Shown: positions 8,690 through 15,426 of the stretch, piece by piece | Layout of the letters: each line of letters begins with the position of its first letter | How positions within the stretch are numbered: the stretch's first letter is position 1 | DNA from: a virus | Length of the DNA stretch: 24,010 nt | Direction: 5' to 3' (one strand) | Virus record (IMG/VR): IMGVR_UViG_3300042521_001271 | Location: 1 to 24,010 of that record | Made by a program: the position numbers and the translations under genes | The notes under the pieces: generated by a model | What the model was told of the DNA's origin: nothing | What the model saw: only the letters and a program-made list of their open reading frames with translations | Databases searched by the model: none

Positions 8690-8710
8690 AACCAAAAGTC
8701 AATTTTGGTT
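8690..8710 (-). other. 8-bp hairpin just 3' of tRNA-Leu
   Basis: Positions 8690-8697 pair with 8703-8710 around a 5-nt loop, 4 nt after the tRNA-Leu 3' end in the direction of transcription. It is not followed by a U-run on the minus strand, so it is more likely a tRNA 3' processing or stability element than a terminator. Confidence 0.4.
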
Positions 8711-8714
8711 TAGG

Positions 8715-8798
8715 TAGGGCGAGGGAGACTTGAACTCCCACGGGCATAAGCCCAACAGATTTTAAGTCTGGTGTGTCTACCGATTCCACCACCGCCCC
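8715..8798 (-). tRNA. tRNA-Leu (anticodon UAA)
   Basis: This is a type II tRNA with a long variable arm (GGGC/GCCC around 8741-8754). The anticodon stem CAGA/TCTG encloses loop CTTAAAA. The T stem is GGGAG/CTCCC with loop TTCAAGT. The acceptor is GGGGCGG/UCGCCCU, ending in a terminal G-U pair, with discriminator A. CCA is not fully encoded (CC follows, then T). A perfect sigma70 promoter lies just upstream, with the expected start about 7 nt before the mature 5' end. Confidence 0.92.
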
Positions 8799-8811
8799 GT
8801 GGTATGCAGTA

Positions 8812-8840
8812 ATTATAGCATGGAGGTTATAGGCTGTCAA
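8812..8840 (-). promoter_or_regulatory. Perfect sigma70 promoter for the tRNA island
   Basis: On the minus strand TTGACA (8835-8840) is followed by exactly 17 nt and TATAAT (8812-8817), with TG one base before the -10 as in extended -10 promoters. The start should fall near 8805, a few bases before tRNA-Leu. A host-type promoter this strong implies early transcription by unmodified cyanobacterial RNA polymerase. Confidence 0.85.
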
Positions 8841-8849
8841 TAGGTCAGA

Positions 8850-9344
8850 TCAAAAATAATTAAAGTTTATTACTATCCGATAATTTGAATTTGTACAAGT
8901 GGTTCCTGTATGTAGTATGTTACCATCAAATTCGACATACCTATTTGCAACACTTTCCACTTTAGAACCATCTTCAAATTTTGTGTAGCCGTTATTATCA
9001 TTTAAGTAATATATTCCAGTCTTAAAATTTGAAAATGGTTGGTCTGTATGGTAACCATGTTCTATTATTTCATGAGTTCTGGTTGTCAGATTACATTTTA
9101 TTCTAACTAAAGCTTTGGGTTTTAAGTTATCAATAAAAGGTGTCAACAACTCAATGTAATCACTAGTTGGTCTAAATCCATGATAAAACCCATGATAAAA
9201 TTGAAAGTTATAATTTGGGTTACAAAATTTTTCGTGATAATCGTCAAGAACTTTACTGTAATGCCAAGGAAAACTATCTGATGTTATTCCTTGTTGCAAT
9301 TGTAAAAAATCTTTTTTGGATAAAAAATTATCGATTATATTCAT
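8850..9344 (-). CDS. 2-oxoglutarate/Fe(II)-dependent oxygenase
   Basis: This 164-aa protein is a prolyl-4-hydroxylase-like 2OG/Fe(II) dioxygenase, using 2-oxoglutarate and O2 to hydroxylate a protein or other substrate. The iron triad is visible: H99 and D101 in HTDQPF, and H145 in ILHTGTT. R156, which would bind 2OG, lies 11 residues later in YRIVINFNYF. Length and motif spacing suit the small phage members of the family, which are frequent in cyanophages; their substrates are unknown. Its start overlaps the end of the 54-aa gene by 17 nt, implying coupled translation, and it belongs to the unit started by the promoter at 9559-9587. The fold call is strong, the substrate unknown. Confidence 0.85.
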   Translation of the reverse strand: MNIIDNFLSKKDFLQLQQGITSDSFPWHYSKVLDDYHEKFCNPNYNFQFYHGFYHGFRPTSDYIELLTPFIDNLKPKALVRIKCNLTTRTHEIIEHGYHTDQPFSNFKTGIYYLNDNNGYTKFEDGSKVESVANRYVEFDGNILHTGTTCTNSNYRIVINFNYF

Positions 9345-9492
9345 TTGTGTAAATTGGTGGGTGAAAATTACAATACTCGTTAAAAGTAATTTTCATTTCT
9401 TTGTTAGTCAATCTAGCATGTGCTGCTGCTTTTGGTAGGTTCCATTTTGCATGGAACAGCATTTCCATTGCTTGTCTAGTTTCTGGTCTCAT
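9328..9492 (-). CDS. Small hypothetical protein, 54 aa
   Basis: This small gene lies between the virion-protein gene and the oxygenase. The protein starts MRPETRQAMEMLFHAKWNLP and ends in a TAA at 9328-9330. It looks helical, with a possible helix-turn-helix-like stretch in AAAHARLTNKEMKITFNEY (about 22-40) and an aromatic C-terminus. It is the first gene after a perfect sigma70 promoter, with a leader that contains an 8-bp hairpin, and overlaps the oxygenase start by 17 nt. I recall similar short proteins in other cyanophages but cannot check. No clear Shine-Dalgarno is seen. Confidence 0.65.
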   Translation of the reverse strand: MRPETRQAMEMLFHAKWNLPKAAAHARLTNKEMKITFNEYCNFHPPIYTNEYNR

Positions 9493-9511
9493 AAAGTTTC
9501 AAAATTGGTGA

Positions 9512-9531
9512 GGAGGAGATTTCTCTCCTCC
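9512..9531 (-). terminator. GC-rich hairpin with GAAA tetraloop
   Basis: Positions 9512-9519 pair perfectly with 9524-9531 (8 bp). On the minus strand the loop is GAAA, a GNRA tetraloop. It lies 24 nt after the stop of the 245-aa virion gene, so it could end or stabilise the late tail transcript. The U-tract after it is weak (ATTTT after 7 nt). It is also inside the leader of the transcript from the promoter at 9559-9587. Confidence 0.5.
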
Positions 9532-9554
9532 AGCAACTTCCTTCACACGGACTA

Positions 9555-10292
9555 TTATATTATAGCATCGTTTGTTGGGTCTGTCAAGATAGTGAGAATA
9601 GAACTCATTCTAGTGCTGTCTGCTTGCATACGTTCTATTCCTTTCCTTAAACTATATCTTCTAACTTCTGCTTCAGTTCTTTCCGACTTTAAAGTATTTG
9701 CAGTTGTAATTATTGTAGATACTTGTGATCTCAACGCAGTAATTTCACTTTCCAAAGTTGCGATAGCAGCTTTACATGCGGTGCAAGTTGCATTATCTCC
9801 TGCTGTAGGTGTGACAGTTGTAATACCATTTGTACCTGTCAAATAACCAGGCCCTGTAAGAGAATAGTAAGTTCCTAAAGAAGCTCCGCCATTATTTGAA
9901 TAAACATTGAACGATCCAATGCCACTTGTTGCAGAAGATAAAGTATTGCTTGTTATATTTCCGTAAGGCTGATCTCCATTATAAGATGCTGTGTTTATAT
10001 TCCAAGTGTTTGCTTGTGCAACATCTTGATTGACAGTTGTAGTTGTTGTGGTTCCACAACCTACCACGTTTTGTGCCGTGGATCCGATGCTTATGATTTG
10101 CTGTTGTTTTGCAACAATCTGTGCAGTGATAGAAATGATTTGATTATCAAACGCTTGAATAGATGGCAAAAAATCATCAATTCTATCTTCGGTTGGCGCA
10201 ATGAGTGGTGTGATTGCACTTACAGCATCTGCGTTTTCGCCAATCTTATCATTTAGATATTTAATTACACGTTTTGATTTTTCAGTTGCCAT
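9555..10292 (-). CDS. Putative virion structural protein with helical ends
   Basis: This 245-aa protein has a helix-beta-helix layout. Residues ~1-70 and ~165-235 look like long amphipathic helices. The centre (~75-165) is a Ser/Thr/Gly/Asn-rich beta region with a poly-Thr run after a Cys and a later CTACK motif. The layout suggests a coiled-coil stalk with an inserted beta head, fitting a small fibre or baseplate appendage. It is the last gene of the baseplate operon and overlaps the gene before it by 11 nt. Its 3' end holds the -35 and -10 of the next promoter. I know of no specific function; the virion role is inferred from position and composition. Confidence 0.6.
   Translation of the reverse strand: MATEKSKRVIKYLNDKIGENADAVSAITPLIAPTEDRIDDFLPSIQAFDNQIISITAQIVAKQQQIISIGSTAQNVVGCGTTTTTTVNQDVAQANTWNINTASYNGDQPYGNITSNTLSSATSGIGSFNVYSNNGGASLGTYYSLTGPGYLTGTNGITTVTPTAGDNATCTACKAAIATLESEITALRSQVSTIITTANTLKSERTEAEVRRYSLRKGIERMQADSTRMSSILTILTDPTNDAII
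9559..9587 (-). promoter_or_regulatory. Perfect sigma70 promoter inside the end of a virion gene
   Basis: On the minus strand TTGACA (9582-9587), exactly 17 nt, then TATAAT (9559-9564), again with TG one base before the -10. It covers the last ~11 codons of the 245-aa gene. The start should be near 9552. It would drive the 54-aa protein and the oxygenase, and possibly read on into the tRNAs. Confidence 0.8.
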
Positions 10293-11247
10293 TATTAATA
10301 CCTATAAAGTCTTGTCCTGGATAATCTTTAACCGAAGTACCTTCATACTCTACTACTAATTTATCTAGATCTTTTCTTTCAGCAAATACTGTATAATGAC
10401 AATAAACTTTTGTTAGTTTCTCCGACCCAACTACAATTTTTTCTGATGTAATATCCTTAACGTGTAAAGTTGCGTCGGAATGTTTCCATGCGGTTAATTG
10501 AACTGTGATAGAATTTTCATCTACAAGATCTTTCCAATACTCAGGAAGATAGATGATGTGTTCACCTTCAAGTTTCCCTCTATAAAATACAGCAATCTCT
10601 GGCCCCTCAATCGCAACATGTCTAAGACGATGATTTGGTTTTGATGGGTGTGGAATATCAAAAGGCTTTGCTGGTAATGCTTTTGCCAGATTAACTTCTG
10701 TTGTTACATCACCAAGTCCAGTAATTGTAATACCAGTGTTAGCTGTGATTCTAGCGTTAGCAGTAATCGCACCATTTGAAGTAATTGTGCCTGTAAAAAT
10801 TGCATCCTTAAATGTTGCAAACTTCTCAACAAAAGCTACGCCATTAACATTCAATAAAGTCTTAATGTAAGTTGGAGCAAGAACGTCAACAAGACTTCCT
10901 TTGATTGTTGTTAAAGGACTTGTTAATGTTGTTGCTGTTGTGGCTAAGATGTTGTGGTTGATGGCACTGGCTTGCAAACCAATTCCAGGAAACGGAGCAA
11001 CTCCATCACCTAAGGCGCTGATTTTTAATGCAGCTCCTCCTGGTGTATTCGTTGATGGAATAATATTAACAACTGCAGTCTTAGGGAATGCAGGCCCCAT
11101 AATTCCATCAATCAAAGTTCCACCAACAATCAAAGGCCCGTTAATGGTTGCAAGACCTGGAAGAACTGTAGGATTCTTAGGAATAAAAGTTGGATCTGAA
11201 AGTCCAACATGCAAAGTATTTTCTGCTGCTATCGAAGGAAAATTCAT
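10282..11247 (-). CDS. Virion structural protein, beta-repeat stalk plus C-terminal domain
   Basis: This 321-aa protein has an N-terminal ~190 residues of short Gly/Thr/Asn-rich beta repeats (for example GTITSNGAITANARITANTG), suggesting a triple-stranded beta-helical fibre stalk. The C-terminal ~130 residues form a distinct globular domain with phrases HRLRHVAIEGPEIAVFYRGK, LPEYWKDLVDENSITVQLT and KVYCHYTVFAERKDLDKL. I recall this domain at the ends of marine phage structural proteins, where it may assist folding or cap the fibre, but its function is not established to my knowledge. It follows the spike gene by 4 nt in the hub operon, so a short baseplate-associated fibre is likely. Confidence 0.65.
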   Translation of the reverse strand: MNFPSIAAENTLHVGLSDPTFIPKNPTVLPGLATINGPLIVGGTLIDGIMGPAFPKTAVVNIIPSTNTPGGAALKISALGDGVAPFPGIGLQASAINHNILATTATTLTSPLTTIKGSLVDVLAPTYIKTLLNVNGVAFVEKFATFKDAIFTGTITSNGAITANARITANTGITITGLGDVTTEVNLAKALPAKPFDIPHPSKPNHRLRHVAIEGPEIAVFYRGKLEGEHIIYLPEYWKDLVDENSITVQLTAWKHSDATLHVKDITSEKIVVGSEKLTKVYCHYTVFAERKDLDKLVVEYEGTSVKDYPGQDFIGINNGN

Positions 11248-11251
11248 AATG

Positions 11252-11830
11252 TTATCCGATTCCAGTTAAACTTTTTAATAATGTTCCAGTGGCTCCAAGT
11301 ATTCCCTTAGATAAATCTAAAGTCGATCCGCCAGTGGACATACTGCCTGCAATATTTAAAAATGTTTGCCCAGCAATATCCATTGCAAGACTAGCATTCA
11401 TTGTCACATTTGTACCTGAAATTTTAATTGTATCATAAGATGATATATTGATATCATTTGTTGCAAGTATATCTATGTTGCCATTTGATTGATCTTCTGT
11501 TTCAGGACCTGATGCAGAAATGACTACGTTTCTACCAGACAAATATAGTGTTCCCTGTGGCGCTTCAATAACTACATCACCTTTCTTAGCGCAAATCCAT
11601 TTGGCTGGAATGTGTGGCTGTTTAGCATCGGCATTAGCTTGCAGCTCTGTTCCAACAACTTCAACAGAAACACCACTGACAACTTTAACATTTCTACCAT
11701 CATCCATCCCGTAAATTTCACCATCACCATTTTCACAGATCAGTGCATAATTTACTTTACCATGAATAGGCATGGTATTACCACTGTCTATTCTGTAACG
11801 CTTTTTTATTGTAGTTTTTACTTTACTCAT
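11252..11830 (-). CDS. Baseplate central spike, gp5C/VgrG-like beta-helix
   Basis: This ~192-aa protein carries a run of short beta repeats from about residue 80 on (VVIEAPQGTLYLSGRNVVIS, then NIDILATNDINIS, TIKISGTNVTM, MDIAGQTFLNIAG), the pattern of trimeric needle proteins such as the C-terminal part of T4 gp5. The needle would pierce the outer membrane. I use the ATG at 11830, which overlaps the gp5-like stop as ATGA. An upstream in-frame ATG at 11842 would overlap more and is less likely. In T4 this needle is part of gp5; here it is a separate gene directly behind the OB-domain protein, consistent with a split. No C-terminal metal-binding tip motif is evident. Confidence 0.65.
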   Translation of the reverse strand: MSKVKTTIKKRYRIDSGNTMPIHGKVNYALICENGDGEIYGMDDGRNVKVVSGVSVEVVGTELQANADAKQPHIPAKWICAKKGDVVIEAPQGTLYLSGRNVVISASGPETEDQSNGNIDILATNDINISSYDTIKISGTNVTMNASLAMDIAGQTFLNIAGSMSTGGSTLDLSKGILGATGTLLKSLTGIG

Positions 11831-13932
11831 CTCTGTACACAATCAACAACTTGAATCACTCTTCCAACTCCTAATGCACCAGCATCTTCTTTATTTACCT
11901 CAATAAAATCAAAGGTTGGTTTGACCTTTGCACCAGCACCAGTCAGACTTACTAATAATAGTTCTGGCAGTTCAGTAAATCCTGATCCAGGTGCAACAAC
12001 ATCAATGTTTAAAATAGATCCATTAGGCCCGTAAGTAATTTGGAACTCAGGTAAGGTGACTAAACCAATATCGTTATCACCAGGAATAACTACGATTGAA
12101 GTATCCTCACCATAACCAACACCAATATTATCTACATTAACACCATTGAATTGTGTTACATAAGAATTGGCGTTAGCATCTGTACTGCCATCAGAAGGTG
12201 CAGGTGCAGGCTCCGATCCATAGGTTTGTACGGTTTGAGTATTTAAATAACCAGATCCAGGTTCATCGATAACAATACTTGTTACCTGCCCACCATTAAT
12301 AATCGCTCTTCCTCTAGCATTTTGTCCATTATTACATGAATCAATGAACGAAACATAAGGAGGTTCAAAATAACCACCGCCGCCATTAAGAATATTAGCA
12401 CCAATAACTTGCCCAAGATTGTTTACAATCGCAGTTGCTGATGCACCATTACCACCGCCACCTAAGATTGCAATTGATGGAGGCCCGCATCTTAAAACAT
12501 CTGGAGTGCAGCTTCCAAAGCTTAAGTCAACATCCTCAAGCCCAAGATCCTTATAAAGATCACTCTTTAAATTCTTAAGACCACCAACACCTGCTTGCTT
12601 TAATATCTTGTTGAAGTTATCAATTTCTTTTTGTGAGGGGCCATATCTAGTGGTATAGCTTTGTGGAGGTGTGCAATTTCTTGGTTCACAATTAAATAGA
12701 TTTTTAATGAACCCAACAACATTCATTGCCTTGGCAAGAATATCATTTGCATTACCTAGTGCTCCACCTAAGAAATTACTTAACTGTTGAAGTGTAGGGC
12801 CAACTGCATCTGCTAAAGAATTGAACATGCTGTTTAGCATTTGTCCGACAAAATTTTCTACTAAGCAAGTTGCAGTTCCTAAGACTTGACCAACCAACGA
12901 CTTTAATTGATTGACAACATAAGTAAATATCTTTTTGATAAACTTTTTGAACAAACAATATATTGTGGACATGTATGTTCTGATGACTTGTCCAGCAGCA
13001 TTTTGTTTTGGTTTTGGAAACAGATCTGCAATCAACTTATCCATTTTCTTGGAATACTCATCAAATAACCATTTCATTCCAAGCTTAACCATGTCAGTGA
13101 ATAGAGAAGCAATCTCCATTCCTGTCTCTCTAATTTCACTTTCAATGTTGCCTAACTTATTTGCAATACCACCAACATAAAGATTTGCATAAGCCTGATA
13201 GCCTTCTAATCTTGCTAGGAAATCTTCCAACTTATCTGTAATCTTAGAAATCTTATCTGACTTACATGGATTAGGTGGATTAGATTTAATATCACTCCTC
13301 TTGGCAAAACTTCCTGCTGCCTGGTCAACATTTTTATCAGTGGTTCTGGAGATTTTTTCTATACCAGACTTAGATACGCTCGTGGAAACACCAACGTTAG
13401 CAGGATTTCCTACACCAGTTCCTACATTCTGTCCACCATTGGCAGGTGGAACTGGAATTTGATGAGCACCTAATTCTCCAGGAGATACTGGTAAAAATTC
13501 AGAACTATTTTTGGACGCTACTTGTGCAGATGTAATTAAGTCACTAATGTTAGATCCTTTATACAAAGATCCAATGATAACTGGTTGCTGACCATCATCA
13601 CCATCTAAAAAGAAGCCAAATACAGTCTCTCCACCTTGATACTCATGAGAATCACCTTGAGACAATACCCCATTGGCAACTCCAGGTGGAACTAATACAT
13701 GTGCCCAAGGTAAATCAGCATCTGGTAGTTGACCACCTTCTTTAGTATGATAACCAAATATTCTTACCTTTACTCTGTTATAATATTCTGGTGGTTTTTT
13801 GCCGTTGATGATGTCTTGACCAGACCACTTACCAGTGGTAGGTAAAACAACCACGCCAAGCCACCACACGAAACCATCCCTTCCAAGGTAGTGTGTTCTA
13901 ATTAGTTGGTTGGATGATTGATCAAGAAACAT
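11827..13932 (-). CDS. 5: Baseplate hub protein, gp5-like (OB domain, no visible lysozyme)
   Basis: This 701-aa protein has a gp5-type OB fold in residues ~10-125 (VWWLGVVVLP, YNRVKVRIFGYH, DLPWAHVLVPPG, GETVFGFFLDGD, PVIIGSLY), which in T4 forms the collar between gp27 and the spike. Residues ~220-430 are largely helical. From ~500 to the end come glycine-rich repeats of the GxVxSIxIxxPGSGYxxxP type (near 510, 560 and 640). I see no T4-lysozyme-like domain; wall-degrading domains sit instead in two proteins upstream in the operon. Length exceeds T4 gp5 (575 aa). Its ATG overlaps the CP12 stop by one base. The gp5 assignment rests on the OB domain and gene context. Confidence 0.75.
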   Translation of the reverse strand: MFLDQSSNQLIRTHYLGRDGFVWWLGVVVLPTTGKWSGQDIINGKKPPEYYNRVKVRIFGYHTKEGGQLPDADLPWAHVLVPPGVANGVLSQGDSHEYQGGETVFGFFLDGDDGQQPVIIGSLYKGSNISDLITSAQVASKNSSEFLPVSPGELGAHQIPVPPANGGQNVGTGVGNPANVGVSTSVSKSGIEKISRTTDKNVDQAAGSFAKRSDIKSNPPNPCKSDKISKITDKLEDFLARLEGYQAYANLYVGGIANKLGNIESEIRETGMEIASLFTDMVKLGMKWLFDEYSKKMDKLIADLFPKPKQNAAGQVIRTYMSTIYCLFKKFIKKIFTYVVNQLKSLVGQVLGTATCLVENFVGQMLNSMFNSLADAVGPTLQQLSNFLGGALGNANDILAKAMNVVGFIKNLFNCEPRNCTPPQSYTTRYGPSQKEIDNFNKILKQAGVGGLKNLKSDLYKDLGLEDVDLSFGSCTPDVLRCGPPSIAILGGGGNGASATAIVNNLGQVIGANILNGGGGYFEPPYVSFIDSCNNGQNARGRAIINGGQVTSIVIDEPGSGYLNTQTVQTYGSEPAPAPSDGSTDANANSYVTQFNGVNVDNIGVGYGEDTSIVVIPGDNDIGLVTLPEFQITYGPNGSILNIDVVAPGSGFTELPELLLVSLTGAGAKVKPTFDFIEVNKEDAGALGVGRVIQVVDCVQR

Positions 13933-14144
13933 TAGTCTTCGTATACTTTACACTCTAAAGCATTAGGATTAGCGTCACAAAATAATTCTAATGGGGTTGG
14001 ATCATGATCATCTTCAGGATGACGCTCATGATATTTTTGAAGATCTTCTAATTCACCCTCAATATGGCGGCGCATTTGTGGGGAAACTGTGGGATCACTT
14101 AAAATTTCTTTATCCTTTTGGATATGTTGTTGAATGTTTTCCAT
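13932..14144 (-). CDS. cp12: CP12-like Calvin-cycle inhibitor
   Basis: This 70-aa, highly charged, probably disordered protein ends in a classic CP12 C-terminus: PLELFC56 followed by C65 in ALECKVYED, the eight-residue Cys spacing of the GAPDH-binding loop. In cyanobacteria CP12 ties GAPDH and phosphoribulokinase into an inactive complex in the dark; phage CP12 is thought to hold the Calvin cycle down so that reducing power goes to nucleotide synthesis. The N-terminal Cys pair is absent, and the AWDxVEEL motif survives only as ELEDLQ, so the PRK contact may be altered. The gene sits between two hub genes: its ATG is one base after the gp27-like stop, and its TAA shares a base with the gp5 ATG. 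It should therefore be translated with the late tail genes. Confidence 0.88.
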   Translation of the reverse strand: MENIQQHIQKDKEILSDPTVSPQMRRHIEGELEDLQKYHERHPEDDHDPTPLELFCDANPNALECKVYED

Positions 14145-14145
14145 T

Positions 14146-15426
14146 TTATGCTAATTGCGTTTTAATGTCATATGAATCTTTAACCAATTCAAGCGCAGTG
14201 TAACAATCCTTCCCAGAAAACGCATGGTGTAATGCCGTTATCATATAGCGACCAGAACTAATTGATTCGTAATTTTTATTTTGCATTTGGGAAGCTGTCT
14301 CGGGTATTCTACACTCTATAATTTGACCTGCTCTTAATGAAGGATTACATGGAATAGTAATTTTTAATATCTGAGAGAATAAAAGATTGTACCTTACGAC
14401 AGCTTCTGCTTGATATTTAGGTAGGTCTGGATACAAAGAATCTTTGCTTAACTTTCCAGTCTTATCTAATGCACCAACATCTAAAGTTCTAACAAAATAT
14501 CTAGATGGGAAATCTTGCATGTTCCCTGGCAGTGGTGGATATGTATCTGTAAGATTACCTGATGAGGTTACAATCTCACCATTATACTTCTGTTTTAATT
14601 GAAAGTCAACAAACTTAGGTTCATTTGTATACAGATTGTAAAACAAACTTTTGTTTGCATACATTCCCAAACGCAATGAATTCAATACATCATTGTTCTT
14701 TTCAATATACGAATTTAATATCCTGTATTTGTTAGCAACACGATTTGCATTTGTAACATCTTCCTGAGTATAGATTGGAACATTAGTTCCGCCTTTTAAT
14801 AGTGTGTTAATACTTTTAAATACAAATCCATCTTGTGTTTCAAAGAAAAAATATCCTGGTGATTTTTTGTCAGGCGCTACAGCTTTAGGACATAAGAAGT
14901 TAAGTAAATCAAATGGTCTTTTATTATTTCCTACAAAAGAATAATTATTAGAACTCTTCTCGGTTACAATTGTTTTATTACTTTTTAATTGGCGGAATAT
15001 TTTTTCTGCACTGACTCCTACGTTACCATCAAATCGATTTGGAACTCTAACAATTTCATTCATTAGAGTTTCATAACTAGTCAACTCTAAATTGTAAACA
15101 CTTTTTGTAGATTCTCTTAAAGATTGTATCGTTCTAATTCTCAATCCTTTTCCTGGAGTAGAAAAATTAATCTCTCCACCTTGAAAATCTGGCACATTAA
15201 TTGATCCTAATAGTTCTTCTCCACCATATAATTCAAGTCCAGAACTTTTAGTAATATCAATTATAGCAAAACTAATTCTTGCTGTAACCCCTGGCGATAA
15301 TACGTTTTCATAAAAAGAAAAACTCGCAATGGATTTTGCACCTAAATCAATCTCCTTTAAATTAGAACTTGATTTAAGTGGTTTTATTTTAAAGCTGCCA
15401 TATTCAAAACTATTTTCTGCAGACAT
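14146..15426 (-). CDS. 27: Baseplate hub protein, gp27-like
   Basis: This 426-aa protein resembles the gp27/gpD-type hub that forms the trimeric ring joining tail tube to spike. Support: phrases such as SFYENVLSPGVTARISFAI, VYNLELTSYETLMNE and AEKIFRQL, the middle segment FFFETQDGFVFKSINTLL, and a C-terminal part with LKITIPCNPSLRAGQIIECRIPE and GRYMITALHHAFSGKDCYT, which read like the two barrel domains of this fold. Its position just upstream of the gp5-like gene (separated only by CP12) matches its expected partner. Its ATG shares one base with the stop of the VanY-domain gene. Primary sequence similarity to T4 gp27 is low, so the call rests on motif style and context. Confidence 0.7.
   Translation of the reverse strand: MSAENSFEYGSFKIKPLKSSSNLKEIDLGAKSIASFSFYENVLSPGVTARISFAIIDITKSSGLELYGGEELLGSINVPDFQGGEINFSTPGKGLRIRTIQSLRESTKSVYNLELTSYETLMNEIVRVPNRFDGNVGVSAEKIFRQLKSNKTIVTEKSSNNYSFVGNNKRPFDLLNFLCPKAVAPDKKSPGYFFFETQDGFVFKSINTLLKGGTNVPIYTQEDVTNANRVANKYRILNSYIEKNNDVLNSLRLGMYANKSLFYNLYTNEPKFVDFQLKQKYNGEIVTSSGNLTDTYPPLPGNMQDFPSRYFVRTLDVGALDKTGKLSKDSLYPDLPKYQAEAVVRYNLLFSQILKITIPCNPSLRAGQIIECRIPETASQMQNKNYESISSGRYMITALHHAFSGKDCYTALELVKDSYDIKTQLA

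Noticed and set aside
8606-8695. N-terminal 30-residue extension of the 89-aa protein
   Set aside because: Encoded by A-runs as nearly pure Lys/Arg, with no ribosome site and little room after tRNA-Leu.
9451-9846. 131-aa plus-strand frame
   Set aside because: Antisense to the virion gene end, both early promoter boxes and the 54-aa gene.
11831-11842. Upstream ATG for the spike gene
   Set aside because: The ATG at 11830 gives the usual ATGA overlap with the gene before; the upstream one adds only four residues.
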